From the NCBI GenBank assembly GCA_951230915.1, contig OX579637.1, forward strand, positions 7,502,001-7,566,000: a stretch of DNA of 64,000 nucleotides, read 5' to 3'. The notes under the pieces were generated by a model that had not been told where the DNA came from, searched no databases, and was given only the letters and a program-made list of their open reading frames with translations. This DNA is from Antitrichia curtipendula. Its lineage: Eukaryota > Streptophyta > Bryopsida > Hypnales > Leucodontaceae. Shown in pieces: positions 24,813 to 37,500 of this stretch (its first letter is position 1; the number at the start of each line of letters is the position of its first letter). A program made the position numbers and the translations under genes.

Positions 24813-27800
24813 AAAATATTAAAAGGATCCGCCATGCCCTGTAGTTTGGGGATCCAAATTCAAATGTCAAGGAATTTCTCGCCCAATTGACTAGTTCCAA
24901 AAATTGTACAAGTTGTAAATAATCCCCACATGTAGAATCCATGTGGGGATTCCATTCTTGCCGCAATATGCTAATTTTAATACGTGCATAAAATATTAAA
25001 AGGATCCGCCATGCCCTGTAGTTTGGGGATCCAAATTCAAATGTCATCGAAATTCTCGCCCAAGTGACAAGTTCAAAAGAATGTACAAGTTGTAAATAAT
25101 CCCCACATATAGAATCCATGTGGGGATTCCATTCTTGCCGCAATATGCTAAATTTATTACGTGCATGAAATATTAAAAGGATCCGCCATGCCCTGGAGTT
25201 TGGGAATCCAGATTGAAATGTCATGGAATTTCTCACCCAATTGACTAGTTCCAAAAAATGTAGAAGTTGTAAATAATCCACACATGAAGAATCCTTGTGG
25301 GGATTCCATTCTTGCCGCAATATGCTAATTTTATTACGTGCATAAAATATTAAAAGGATCCGCCATGCCCTGTAGTTTGGGGATCCAAATTCAAATGTCA
25401 TCGAAATTCTCGCCCAAGTGACAAGTTCAAAAGAATGTACAAGTTGTAAATAATCCCCACATATAGAATCCATGTGGGGATTCCATTCTTGCCGCAATAT
25501 GCTAAATTTATTACATGCATGAAATATTAAAAGGATCCGCCATGCCCTGGAGTTTGGGAATCCTGATTGAAATGTCATCGAATTTCTCGCCCAATTGACC
25601 AGTTCCAAAAAGAAGTTGTAAATAATCCACACATGAAGAATCCTTGTGGGGATTCCATTCTTGCCGCAATATGCTAATTTTATTACGTGCATAAAATATT
25701 AAAAGGATCCGCCATGCCCTGTAGTTTGGGGATCCAAATTCAAATGTCAAGGAATTTCTCGCCCAATTGACTAGTTCCAAAAATTGAACAAGTTGTAAAT
25801 AATCCCCACATGTAGAATCCATGTGGGGATTCCATTCTTGCCGCAATATGCTAATTTTAATACGTGCATAAAATATTAAAAGGATCCGCCATGCCCTGTA
25901 GTTTGGGGACCCAAATTCAAATGTCATCGAAATTCTCGCCCAAGTGACAAGTTCAAAAGAATGTACAAGTTGTAAATAATCCCCACATGTAGAATCCTTG
26001 TGGGGATTCCATTCTTGCCGCAATATGCTAATTTTATTACGTGCATAAAATATTAAAAGGATCTGCCATGCCCTGTAGTTTGGGGATCCAAATTCAAATG
26101 TCAAGGAATTTCTCGCCCAATTGACTAGTTCCAAAAAATGTACAAGCTGTAAATAATCCCCACATGTAGAATCCATGTGGGGATTCCATTCTTGCCGCAA
26201 TATGCTAAATTTATTACGTGCATAAAATATTAAAAGGATCCGCCATGCCCTGTAGTTTGGGGATCCAAATTCAAATGTCAAGGAATTTCTCGCCCAATTG
26301 ACTAGTTCCAAAAAATGTACAAGCTGTAAATAATCCCCACATGTAGAATCCATGTGGGGATTCCATTCTTGCCGCAATATGCTAAATTTATTACGTGCAT
26401 AAAATATTAAAAGGATCCGCCATGCCCTGGAGTTTGGGGATCCAAATTCAAATGTCAAGGAATTTCTCGCCCAATTGACTAGTTCCAAAAAATGTACAAG
26501 CTGTAAATAATCCCCACATGTAGAATCCATGTGGGGATTCCATTCTTGCCGCAATATGCTAAATTTATTACGTGCATAAAATATTAAAAGGATCCGCCAT
26601 GCCCTGTAATTTGGGGATCCAAATTCAAATATCATGGAATTTCTCGCCCAATTGACTAGTTCCAAAAATTGTACAAGTTGTAAATAATCCCCACATGTAG
26701 AATCCATGTGGGGATTCCATTCTTGCCGCAATATGCTAATTTTAATACGTGCATAAAATATTAAAAGGATCCGCCATGCCCTGTAGTTTGGGGATCCAAA
26801 TTCAAATGTCATCGAAATTCTCGCCCAAGTGACAAGTTCAAAAGAATGTACAAGTTGTAAATAATCCCCACATATAGAATCCATGTGGGGATTCCATTCT
26901 TGCCGCAATATGCTAAATTTATTACATGCATGAAATATTAAAAGGATCCGCCATGCCCTGGAGTTTGGGAATCCAGATTGAAATGTCATCGAATTTCTCG
27001 CCCAATTGACCAGTTCCAAAAAGAAGTTGTAAATAATCCACACATGTAGAATCCTTGTGGGGATTCCATTCTTGCCGCAATATGCTAATTTTATTACGTG
27101 CATAAAATATTAAAAGGATCCGCCATGCCCTGGAGTTTGGGGATCCAAATTCAAATGTCAAGGAATTTCTCGCCCAAGTGACAAGTTCAAAAGAATGTAC
27201 AATTTGTAAATAATTCCTACATATAGAATCCATGTGGGGATTCCATTCTTGCCGCAATATGCTAAATTTATTACGTGCATGAAATATTAAAAGGATCCGC
27301 CATGCCCTGGAGTTTGGAAATCCAGATTGAAATGTCATGGAATTTCTCGCCCAATTGACTAGTTCCAAAAAATGTACAAGTTGTAAATAATCCCCACATG
27401 TAGAATCCATGTGGGGATTCCATTCTTGCCGCAATATGGTAATTATATTACGTGCATAAAATATTAAAAGGATCCGCCATGCCCTGGAGTTTGGGGATCC
27501 AAATTCAAATGTCATGGAATTTCTCGCCCAATTGACTAGTTCCAGAAAATGTAGAAGTTGTAAGTAATCCCCATATGTAGAATCCATGTGGGGATTCCAT
27601 TCATGCCGCAATATGCTAATTTTATTACGTGCATGAAGTATTAAAAGGATCCGCCATGCCCTGTAGTTTGGGGATCCAAATTCAAATGTCATGGAATTTG
27701 TTGGCCAATTGACTAGATCAAATTAATGTACAAGTTGTAAATAATCCCACATGTAGAATCCATGTGGGGATTCCATTCTTGCCGCAATATGCTAATTTTA

Positions 27801-29783
27801 TAACGTGCATAAAATATTAAAAGGATCCGCCATGCCCTGTAGTTTGGGGATCCAAATTCAAATGTCATGGAATTTGTTGGCCATTGACTAGTTCCAAAAA
27901 ATGTACAAGTTGTAAATAATCCCCAGATGTAGAATCCATGTGGGGATTCCATTCTTGCCGAAATATGCTAATTTTATTCCGTGCATGACATATTAAAAGG
28001 ATCCGCCATGCCCTATAGTTTGGGGATCCAAATTCAAATGTCATGGAATTTCTTGGCCAATTGACTAGTTCAAAGAATGTACAAGTTGTAAATAATCCCT
28101 ACATGTAGAATCCTTGTGGGGATTCCATTCTTGCCGCAATATGCTAATTTTATTACATGCATGAAATATTAAAAGGATCCGCCATGCCCTGGAGTTTGGG
28201 AATCCAGATTGAAATGTCATCGAATTTCTCGCCCAATTGACCAGTTCCAAAAAGAAGTTGTAAATAATCCACACATGTAGAATCCTTGTGGGGATTCCAT
28301 TCTTGCCGCAATATGCTAAATTTATTACGTGCATAAAGTATTAAAAAGATCCGCTATGCCCTGTAGTTTGGGAATCCAGATTGAAATGTCATGGAATTTC
28401 TCGCCCAATTGACTAGTTCCAAAAAATGTACAAGTTGTAAATAATCCCCACATGTAGAATCCTTGTGGGGATTCCATTCGTGCCGCAATATGCTAATTTT
28501 ATTACGTGCATAAAATATTAATAGGATCCGCCATGCCCTGTAGTTTGGGGACCCAAATTCAAATGTCATGGAATTTGTTGCCCAATTCACTAGATCAAAT
28601 TAATGTACAAGTTGTAAATAATCGCACATGTAGAATCCATGTGGGGATTCCATTCTTGCCGTAATATGCTAATTTTATAACGTGCATAAAATATTAAAAG
28701 GATCCGCCATGCCCTGTAGTTTGGGGATCCAAATCCAAATGTCATGGAATTTGTTGGCCAATTGACTAGATCAAATTAATGTACAAGTTGTAAATAATCC
28801 CACATGTAGAATCCATGTGGGGATTCCATTCTTGCCGCAATATGCTAATTTTATGACGTGCATAAAATATTAAATGGATCCTCCATGCCCTGTAGTTTGG
28901 GGATCCAAATTCAAATATCATGGAATTTGTTGGCCAATTGACTAGATCAAAACAATGTACAAGTTGTAAATAATCCCCACATGTTTAATCCATGTGGGCA
29001 TTCCATTCTTGCCGCAATATGCTAATTTTATTACGTGCATGAAATATTAAAAGGATCCGCCATGCCCTGTAGTTTGGGGATCCAAATTCAAATGTCATGG
29101 AATTTGTTGGCCATTGACTAGTTCCAAAAAATGTACAAGTTGTAAATAATCCCCAGATGTAGAATCCATGTGGGGATTCCATTCTTGCCGAAATATGCTA
29201 ATTTTATTCCGTGCATGACATATTAAAAGGATCCGCCATGCCCTATAGTTTGGGGATCCAAATTCAAATGTCATGGAATTTCTTGGCCAATTGACTAGTT
29301 CAAAGAATGTACAAGTTGTAAATAATCCCTACATGTAGAATCCTTGTGGGGATTCCATTCTTGCCGCAATATGCTAATTTTATTACGTGCATAAAGTATT
29401 AAAAAGATCCGCTATGCCCTGTAGTTTGGGAATCCAGATTGAAATATCATGGAATTTCTCGCCCAATTGACTAGTTCCAAAAAATGTACAAGTTGTAAAT
29501 AATCCCCACATGTAGAATCCTTGTGGGGATTCCATTCGTGCCGCAATATGCTAATTTTATTACGTGCATAAAATATTAATAGGATCCGCCATGCCCTGTA
29601 GTTTGGGGACCCAAATTCAAATGTCATGGAATTTGTTGGCCAATTGACTAGATCAAAAATAATGTACAAGTTGTAAATAATCCCACATGTAGAATCCATG
29701 TGGGGATTCCATTCTTGCCGCAATATGCTAATTTTATAACGTGCATAAAATATTAAAAGGATCCGCCATGCCCTGTAGTTTGG

Positions 29784-29820
29784 GGATCCAAATTCAAATG
29801 TCATGGAATTTGTTGGCCAA
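29784..29820. other. Cluster of short palindromes in the monomer (GGATCC, CAAATTC/GAATTTG, TTGGCCAA)
   Basis: Within 37 bp lie the second GGATCC (29784-29789), the 7-bp inverted repeat CAAATTC/GAATTTG with a 10-nt spacer (29789-29812), and the 8-bp palindrome TTGGCCAA (29813-29820). The CAAATTC/GAATTTG pair is lost in the subfamily reading CATCGAAATTC, and TTGGCCAA is lost in TTCTCGCCC monomers. This block is therefore the most variable part of the monomer, unlike the main dyad downstream. Confidence 0.85.
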
Positions 29821-29854
29821 TTGACTAGATCAAAACAATGTACAAGTTGTAAAT

Positions 29855-29885
29855 AATCCCCACATGTAGAATCCATGTGGGGATT
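29855..29885. other. Perfect 12-bp inverted repeat (hairpin/cruciform dyad) in the monomer
   Basis: Left arm AATCCCCACATG (29855-29866), spacer TAGAATC (29867-29873), right arm CATGTGGGGATT (29874-29885); the arms are exact reverse complements. The element recurs in most monomers at the same phase, for example 61829-61859. A weaker competing dyad, GAATCC-ATGTGG-GGATTC, overlaps it. Known context: short dyads are frequent in centromeric satellites lacking CENP-B boxes and have been proposed to favour non-B DNA. Whether this one extrudes, or folds in transcripts, is inference. Confidence 0.9.
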
Positions 29886-32299
29886 CCATTCTTGCCGCAA
29901 TATGCTAATTTTATTACGTGCATGAAATATTGAAAGGATCCGCCATGCCCTGTAGTTTGGGGATCCAAAATCAAATGTCAGGGAATTTGTTGGCCAGTTC
30001 ACTAGATCAAAAAAATGTACAAGTTGTAAATAATCCCCACATGTAGAATCCATGTGGGGATTCCATTTTTGCCGCAATATGCTAATTTTATTACGTGCAT
30101 AAAATATTAAAAGGATCCGCCATGCCCTGTAGTTTGGGGATCCAAATTCAAATGTCATGGAATTTGTTGGCCAATTTACTAGTTCCAAAAAATGTACAAG
30201 TTGTAAATAATCCTCACATGTAGAATCCATGTGGGGATTCCATTCTTGCCGCAATATGCTAATTTTATTACGTGCATAAAATATTAATAGGATCCGCCGT
30301 GCCCTGTAGTTTGGGGATCCAAATTCAAATGTCATGGAATTTGTTGGCCAATTGACTAGATCAAAAAATGTACAAGTTGTAAATAATCCCCACATGTAGA
30401 ATCCATGTGGGGATTCCATTCTTGCCGCAATATGCTAATTTTATTACGTGCATGAAATATTAAAAAGATCCGCCATGCCCTGTAGTTTGGGTATCCAAAT
30501 CCAAATATCATGGAATTTCTTGACCTATTGACTAGTTCCAAAAAATGTACAAGTTGTAAATAATCCCTACATGTAGAATCCCTGTAGGGATTCCATTCTT
30601 GCCGCAATATGCTAATTTTAATACGTGCATGAAATATTAAAAGGATCCGCCATGCCCTGTAGTTTGGGGATCCAGGTTCAAAAGTCATGGATTTCTCGCC
30701 CAATTGACTAGTTCCAAAAAATGTACAAGTTGTAAATAATCCCCACATGTAGAATCCATGTACGGATTCCATTCTTGCCGAAATATTCTAATTTTATTAC
30801 GTGCATAAAATATTAAAAGGATTTGCCATGCCCTGTAGTTTGGGGATCCAAATTCAAATGTCATGGAATTTGTTGGCCAATTGACTAGATCCAAAAAATG
30901 TACAAGTTGTAAATAATCCCCACATGTAGAATCCATATGGGGATTCCATTCCTGCCGCAATATGCTAATTTTATTACGTGCATGACATATTAAAAGGATC
31001 CGCCATGCCCTGTAGTTTGGGGATCCAAATCCAAATGTCATGGAATTTGTTGGCCAATTGACTAGATGAAAACAATGTACAAGTTGTAAATAATCCCCAC
31101 AAATAGAATCCATGTGGGGATTCCATTCTTGCCGCATTCTGCTAATTTTATTACGTGCATAAAATATTAAAAGGATCCGCCATGCCCTGTAGTTTGGGGA
31201 TCCAAATTCAAATGTCATGGAATTTGTTGGCCAATTGACTAGATCAAAACAATGTACAAGTTGTAAAAAATCCCCACATGTAGAATCCATATGGGGATTC
31301 CATTCTTGCCGCAGTATGCTAATTTTATTACGTGTATGAAATATTAAAAGGATCCGCCATGCCCTGTAGTTTGGGGATCCAAATTCAAATGTCATGGAAT
31401 TTGTTGGCCAATTGACTAGATTAAATTAATGTACAAGTTGTATATAATCCCCCCATGTAGAATCCATATGGGGATTCCATTCTTGCCGCAGTATGCTAAT
31501 TTTATTACGTGCATGAAGTATTAAAAGGATCCGCCATGCCCTGTAGTTTGGGGATCTAAATTCAAATGTCATGGAATTTCTTGGCCAATTGACTAGTTCC
31601 AAAAAATATACAAGTTGTAAATAATCCCCACATGTAGAATCCATGTGGGGATTCCATTCTTGCCGCAATATGCTAATTTTAATACGTGCATGAAATATTA
31701 AAAAGATCCGCCATGCCCTGTAGTTTGGGGATCCAAATCCAAATATCATGGAATTTGTTGGCCAATTGACTAGATCAAAAAATGTACAAGTTGTAAATAA
31801 TCCCTACATGTAGAATCCCTGTAGGGATTCCATTCTTGCCGCAATATGCTAATTTTAATACGTGCATGAAATATTAAAAGGATCCTCCATGCCTTGTAGT
31901 TTGGGGATCCAAATTCAAATGTCATCGAAATTCTCGCCCAAGTGACAAGTTCAAAAGAATGTACAATTTGTAAATAATTCCTACATATAGAATCCATGTG
32001 GGGATTCCATTCTTGCCGCAATATGCTAAATTTATTACGTGCATGAAATATTAAAAGGATCCGCCATGCCCTGGAGTTTGGAAATCCAGATTGAAATGTC
32101 ATGGAATTTCTCGCCCAATTGACTAGTTCCAAAAAATGTACAAGTTGTAAATAATCCCCACATGTAGAATCCATGTGGGGATTCCATTCTTGCCGCAATA
32201 TGCTAATTTTATTACGTGCATAAAATATTAAAAGGATCCGCCATGCCCTGGAGTTTGGGGATCCAAATTCAAATGTCATGGAATTTGTTGGCCAATTGA

Positions 32300-34516
32300 C
32301 TAGATCAAATTAATGTACAAGTTGTAAATAATCCCACATGTAGAATCCATGTGGGGATTCCATTCTTGCCGCAATATGCTAATTTTATTACGTGCATAAA
32401 ATATTAAAAGGATCCGCCATGCCCTGTAGTTTGGGGATCCAAATTCAAATGTCAGGGAATTTGTTGGCCAATTGACTAGATCAAAACAATGTACAAGTTG
32501 TAAATAATCCCCAGATGTAGAATCCATGTGGGGATTCCATTCTTGCCGCAATATGCTAATTTTATTACGTGCATGAAATATTAAAAGGATCCGCCATGCC
32601 CTGTAGTTTGGGGATCCAAATTCAAATGTCAGGGAATTTGTTGGCCAATTGACTAGATCAAAACAATGTACAAGTTGTAAATAATCCCCACATGCAGAAT
32701 CCATGCGGGGATTCCATTCTTGCCGCAATATGCTAATTTTATTACGTGCATGAAATATTAAAAAGATCCGCCATGCCCTGTAGTTTGGGGATCCAAATTC
32801 AAATGTCATGGAATTTCTCGCCCAATTGACTAGTTCCAAAGAATGCACAAGTTGTAAATAATCCCCACATGTAGAATCCCTGTGGGGATTCCATTCTTGC
32901 CGCAATATGCTAATTTTATTACGTGCATAAAATATTAAAAGGATCCGCCATGCCCTGTGGTGTGGGGATCCAAATTCAAATGTCATGGAATTTCTTGGCC
33001 AATTGACTAGTTCCAAAAAATGTACAAGTTGTAAATAATCCCTACATGTAGAATCCCTGTGGGCATTCCCTTCTTGCCGCAATATGCTTATTTTATTACG
33101 TGCATGAAATATTAAAAGGATCCGCCATGCCCTGTAGTTTGGGGATCCAAATTCAAATGTCAGGGAATTTCTCGCCCAATTGACTAGTTCCAAAAAATGT
33201 ACAAGTTGTAAATAATCCCCACATGTAGAATCCCTGTGGGGATTCCATTCTTGCCGCAATATGCTAATTTTAATACGTGCATAAAACATTAAAAGGATCC
33301 GCCATGCCCTGTATTTTGGGGATCCAAATTCAAATGTCATGGAATTTGTGGGCCAATTGACTAGATCAAAACAATGTACAAGTTGTAAATAATCCCCACA
33401 TGTAGAATCCATGTGGGGATTCCATTCTTGCCGCAATATGCTAATTTTATTACGTGCATAAAATATTAAAAGGATCCGCCATGCCCTGTAGTTTGGGGAT
33501 CCAATTTGAAATGTCATGGAATTTCTCGCCCAATTGACTAGTTCCAAAAAATGTACAAGTTGTAAATAATCCCCACATGTAGAATCCATGTGGGGATTCC
33601 ATTCTTGCCGCAATATGCTAATTTTACTACGTGCATAAAACATTAAAAGGATCCGCCATGCCCTATAATTTGGGGATCCAAATTCAAATGTCATGGAATT
33701 TGTGGGCCAATTGACTAGATCAAAACAATGTACAAGTTGTAAATAATCCCCACATATAGAATCCATGTGGGGATTCCATTTTTGCCGCAATATGCTAATT
33801 TTATTACGTGCATAAAATATTAAAAGGATCCGCCATGCCCTGTAGTTTGGGGATTCAAATTCAAATGTCATCGAAATTCTCGCCCAAGTAACAAGTTCAA
33901 AAGAATGTACAAGTTGTAAATAATCCCCACATATAGAATCCATGTGGGGATTCCATTCTTGCCGCAATATGCTAAATTTATTACGTGCATGAAATATTAA
34001 AAGGATCCGCCATGCCCTGGAGTTTGGGAATCCAGATTGAAATGTCATGGAATTTCTCACCCAATTGACTAGTTCCAAAAAATGTAGAAGTTGTAAATAA
34101 TCCCTACATGTAGAATCCTTGTGGGGATTCCATTCTTGCCGCAATATGCTAATTTTATTACGTGCATAAAATATTAAAAGGATGCGCCATGCCCTGGAGT
34201 TTGGGGATCCAAATTCAAATGTCATCGAAATTCTCGCCCAAGTGACAAGTTCAAAAGAATGTACAAGTTGTAAATAATCCCCACATATAGAATCCATGTG
34301 GGGATTCCATTCTTGCCGCAATATGCTAAATTTATTACTTGCATGAAATATTAAAAGGATCCGCCATGCCCTGGAGTTTGGGAATCCAGATTGAAATGTC
34401 ATCGAATTTCTCGCCCAATTGACCAGTTCCAAAAAGAAGTTGTAAATAATCCACACATGAAGAATCCTTGTGGGGATTCCATTCTTGCCGCAATGTGCTA
34501 ATTTTATTACGTGCAT
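32300..34516 (-). other. Minus-strand open frame (738 codons); partial twin of the frame at 21711-24812
   Basis: Its amino-terminal part equals that of the 21711-24812 frame because both lie in the 9704-bp duplication. Past the duplication junction near 32765 it reads into different monomers and ends at CTAGATCAAATTAATG (32300). One frame therefore has two different carboxy ends set by satellite rearrangement, which argues against a protein under selection. Confidence 0.85.
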
Positions 34517-37500
34517 AAAATATTAAAAGGATCCGCCATGCCCTGTAGTTTGGGGATCCAAATTCAAATGTCAAGGAATTTCTCGCCCAATTGACTAGTT
34601 CCAAAAATTGTACAAGTTGTAAATAATCCCCACATGTAGAATCCATGTGGGGATTCCATTCTTGCCGCAATATGCTAATTTTAATACGTGCATAAAATAT
34701 TAAAAGGATCCGCCATGCCCTGTAGTTTGGGGATCCAAATTCAAATGTCATCGAAATTCTCGCCCAAGTGACAAGTTCAAAAGAATGTACAAGTTGTAAA
34801 TAATCCCCACATATAGAATCCATGTGGGGATTCCATTCTTGCCGCAATATGCTAAATTTATTACGTGCATGAAATATTAAAAGGATCCGCCATGCCCTGG
34901 AGTTTGGGAATCCAGATTGAAATGTCATGGAATTTCTCACCCAATTGACTAGTTCCAAAAAATGTAGAAGTTGTAAATAATCCACACATGAAGAATCCTT
35001 GTGGGGATTCCATTCTTGCCGCAATATGCTAATTTTATTACGTGCATAAAATATTAAAAGGATCCGCCATGCCCTGTAGTTTGGGGATCCAAATTCAAAT
35101 GTCATCGAAATTCTCGCCCAAGTGACAAGTTCAAAAGAATGTACAAGTTGTAAATAATCCCCACATATAGAATCCATGTGGGGATTCCATTCTTGCCGCA
35201 ATATGCTAAATTTATTACATGCATGAAATATTAAAAGGATCCGCCATGCCCTGGAGTTTGGGAATCCTGATTGAAATGTCATCGAATTTCTCGCCCAATT
35301 GACCAGTTCCAAAAAGAAGTTGTAAATAATCCACACATGAAGAATCCTTGTGGGGATTCCATTCTTGCCGCAATATGCTAATTTTATTACGTGCATAAAA
35401 TATTAAAAGGATCCGCCATGCCCTGTAGTTTGGGGATCCAAATTCAAATGTCAAGGAATTTCTCGCCCAATTGACTAGTTCCAAAAATTGAACAAGTTGT
35501 AAATAATCCCCACATGTAGAATCCATGTGGGGATTCCATTCTTGCCGCAATATGCTAATTTTAATACGTGCATAAAATATTAAAAGGATCCGCCATGCCC
35601 TGTAGTTTGGGGACCCAAATTCAAATGTCATCGAAATTCTCGCCCAAGTGACAAGTTCAAAAGAATGTACAAGTTGTAAATAATCCCCACATGTAGAATC
35701 CTTGTGGGGATTCCATTCTTGCCGCAATATGCTAATTTTATTACGTGCATAAAATATTAAAAGGATCTGCCATGCCCTGTAGTTTGGGGATCCAAATTCA
35801 AATGTCAAGGAATTTCTCGCCCAATTGACTAGTTCCATAAAATGTACAAGCTGTAAATAATCCCCACATGTAGAATCCATGTGGGGATTCCATTCTTGCC
35901 GCAATATGCTAAATTTATTACGTGCATAAAATATTAAAAGGATCCGCCATGCCCTGTAGTTTGGGGATCCAAATTCAAATGTCAAGGAATTTCTCGCCCA
36001 ATTGACTAGTTCCAAAAAATGTACAAGCTGTAAATAATCCCCACATGTAGAATCCATGTGGGGATTCCATTCTTGCCGCAATATGCTAAATTTATTACGT
36101 GCATAAAATATTAAAAGGATCCGCCATGCCCTGGAGTTTGGGGATCCAAATTCAAATGTCAAGGAATTTCTCGCCCAATTGACTAGTTCCAAAAAATGTA
36201 CAAGCTGTAAATAATCCCCACATGTAGAATCCATGTGGGGATTCCATTCTTGCCGCAATATGCTAAATTTATTACGTGCATAAAATATTAAAAGGATCCG
36301 CCATGCCCTGTAATTTGGGGATCCAAATTCAAATATCATGGAATTTCTCGCCCAATTGACTAGTTCCAAAAATTGTACAAGTTGTAAATAATCCCCACAT
36401 GTAGAATCCATGTGGGGATTCCATTCTTGCCGCAATATGCTAATTTTAATACGTGCATAAAATATTAAAAGGATCCGCCATGCCCTGTAGTTTGGGGATC
36501 CAAATTCAAATGTCATCGAAATTCTCGCCCAAGTGACAAGTTCAAAAGAATGTACAAGTTGTAAATAATCCCCACATATAGAATCCATGTGGGGATTCCA
36601 TTCTTGCCGCAATATGCTAAATTTATTACATGCATGAAATATTAAAAGGATCCGCCATGCCCTGGAGTTTGGGAATCCAGATTGAAATGTCATCGAATTT
36701 CTCGCCCAATTGACCAGTTCCAAAAAGAAGTTGTAAATAATCCACACATGTAGAATCCTTGTGGGGATTCCATTCTTGCCGCAATATGCTAATTTTATTA
36801 CGTGCATAAAATATTAAAAGGATCCGCCATGCCCTGGAGTTTGGGGATCCAAATTCAAATGTCAAGGAATTTCTCGCCCAAGTGACAAGTTCAAAAGAAT
36901 GTACAATTTGTAAATAATTCCTACATATAGAATCCATGTGGGGATTCCATTCTTGCCGCAATATGCTAAATTTATTACGTGCATGAAATATTAAAAGGAT
37001 CCGCCATGCCCTGGAGTTTGGAAATCCAGATTGAAATGTCATGGAATTTCTCGCCCAATTGACTAGTTCCAAAAAATGTACAAGTTGTAAATAATCCCCA
37101 CATGTAGAATCCATGTGGGGATTCCATTCTTGCCGCAATATGGTAATTATATTACGTGCATAAAATATTAAAAGGATCCGCCATGCCCTGGAGTTTGGGG
37201 ATCCAAATTCAAATGTCATGGAATTTCTCGCCCAATTGACTAGTTCCAGAAAATGTAGAAGTTGTAAGTAATCCCCATATGTAGAATCCATGTGGGGATT
37301 CCATTCATGCCGCAATATGCTAATTTTATTACGTGCATGAAGTATTAAAAGGATCCGCCATGCCCTGTAGTTTGGGGATCCAAATTCAAATGTCATGGAA
37401 TTTGTTGGCCAATTGACTAGATCAAATTAATGTACAAGTTGTAAATAATCCCACATGTAGAATCCATGTGGGGATTCCATTCTTGCCGCAATATGCTAAT

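Larger units (their letters stand above)
29755..29931 (+). repeat. Representative satellite monomer (reference copy)
   Basis: This copy matches the consensus I derived by eye and is exactly 177 bp, 67 of which are G or C (38%). Counting from AAAAGG as base 1: GGATCC at 5-10 and 30-35; inverted repeat CAAATTC/GAATTTG at 35-41 and 52-58; palindrome TTGGCCAA at 59-66; main 12-bp dyad at 101-131; CpG at 10-11, 142-143 and 163-164. The most variable positions are base 22 (GTAG/GGAG), bases 55-75 (TTGTTGGCC, TTCTTGGCC, TTCTCGCCC types), bases 73-85 (AGATCAAAACAATG, AGTTCCAAAAAATG, AGTTCAAAGAATG types) and base 170 (GCATGAAA/GCATAAAA). These define the subfamilies used in the other entries. Confidence 0.95.
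23061..32764 (+). repeat. 9704-bp duplication unit A, copy 1 (about 55 monomers)
   Basis: Every marker here recurs 9704 bp downstream: CTGTGGTGTGGGG (23251/32955), the 5-nt-deletion monomers near 24728, 25615, 27020 and 28255, AATCGCACATG near 28622, CACATGTTTAATCC near 28979, and the CCCTACATG...TAGGG dyad variant at 30565/40269. I noticed only two differences from copy 2, A to T (26134/35838) and C to G (28999/38703). Compared by eye, so more could exist. Such similarity implies very recent duplication, ongoing homogenisation, or an assembly repeat. Confidence 0.92.

Noticed and set aside
29855..29885. Rho-independent terminator or bacterial operator
   Set aside because: The dyad has no following T-tract, recurs every 177 bp and lies in no gene context; nothing else in the window looks bacterial.
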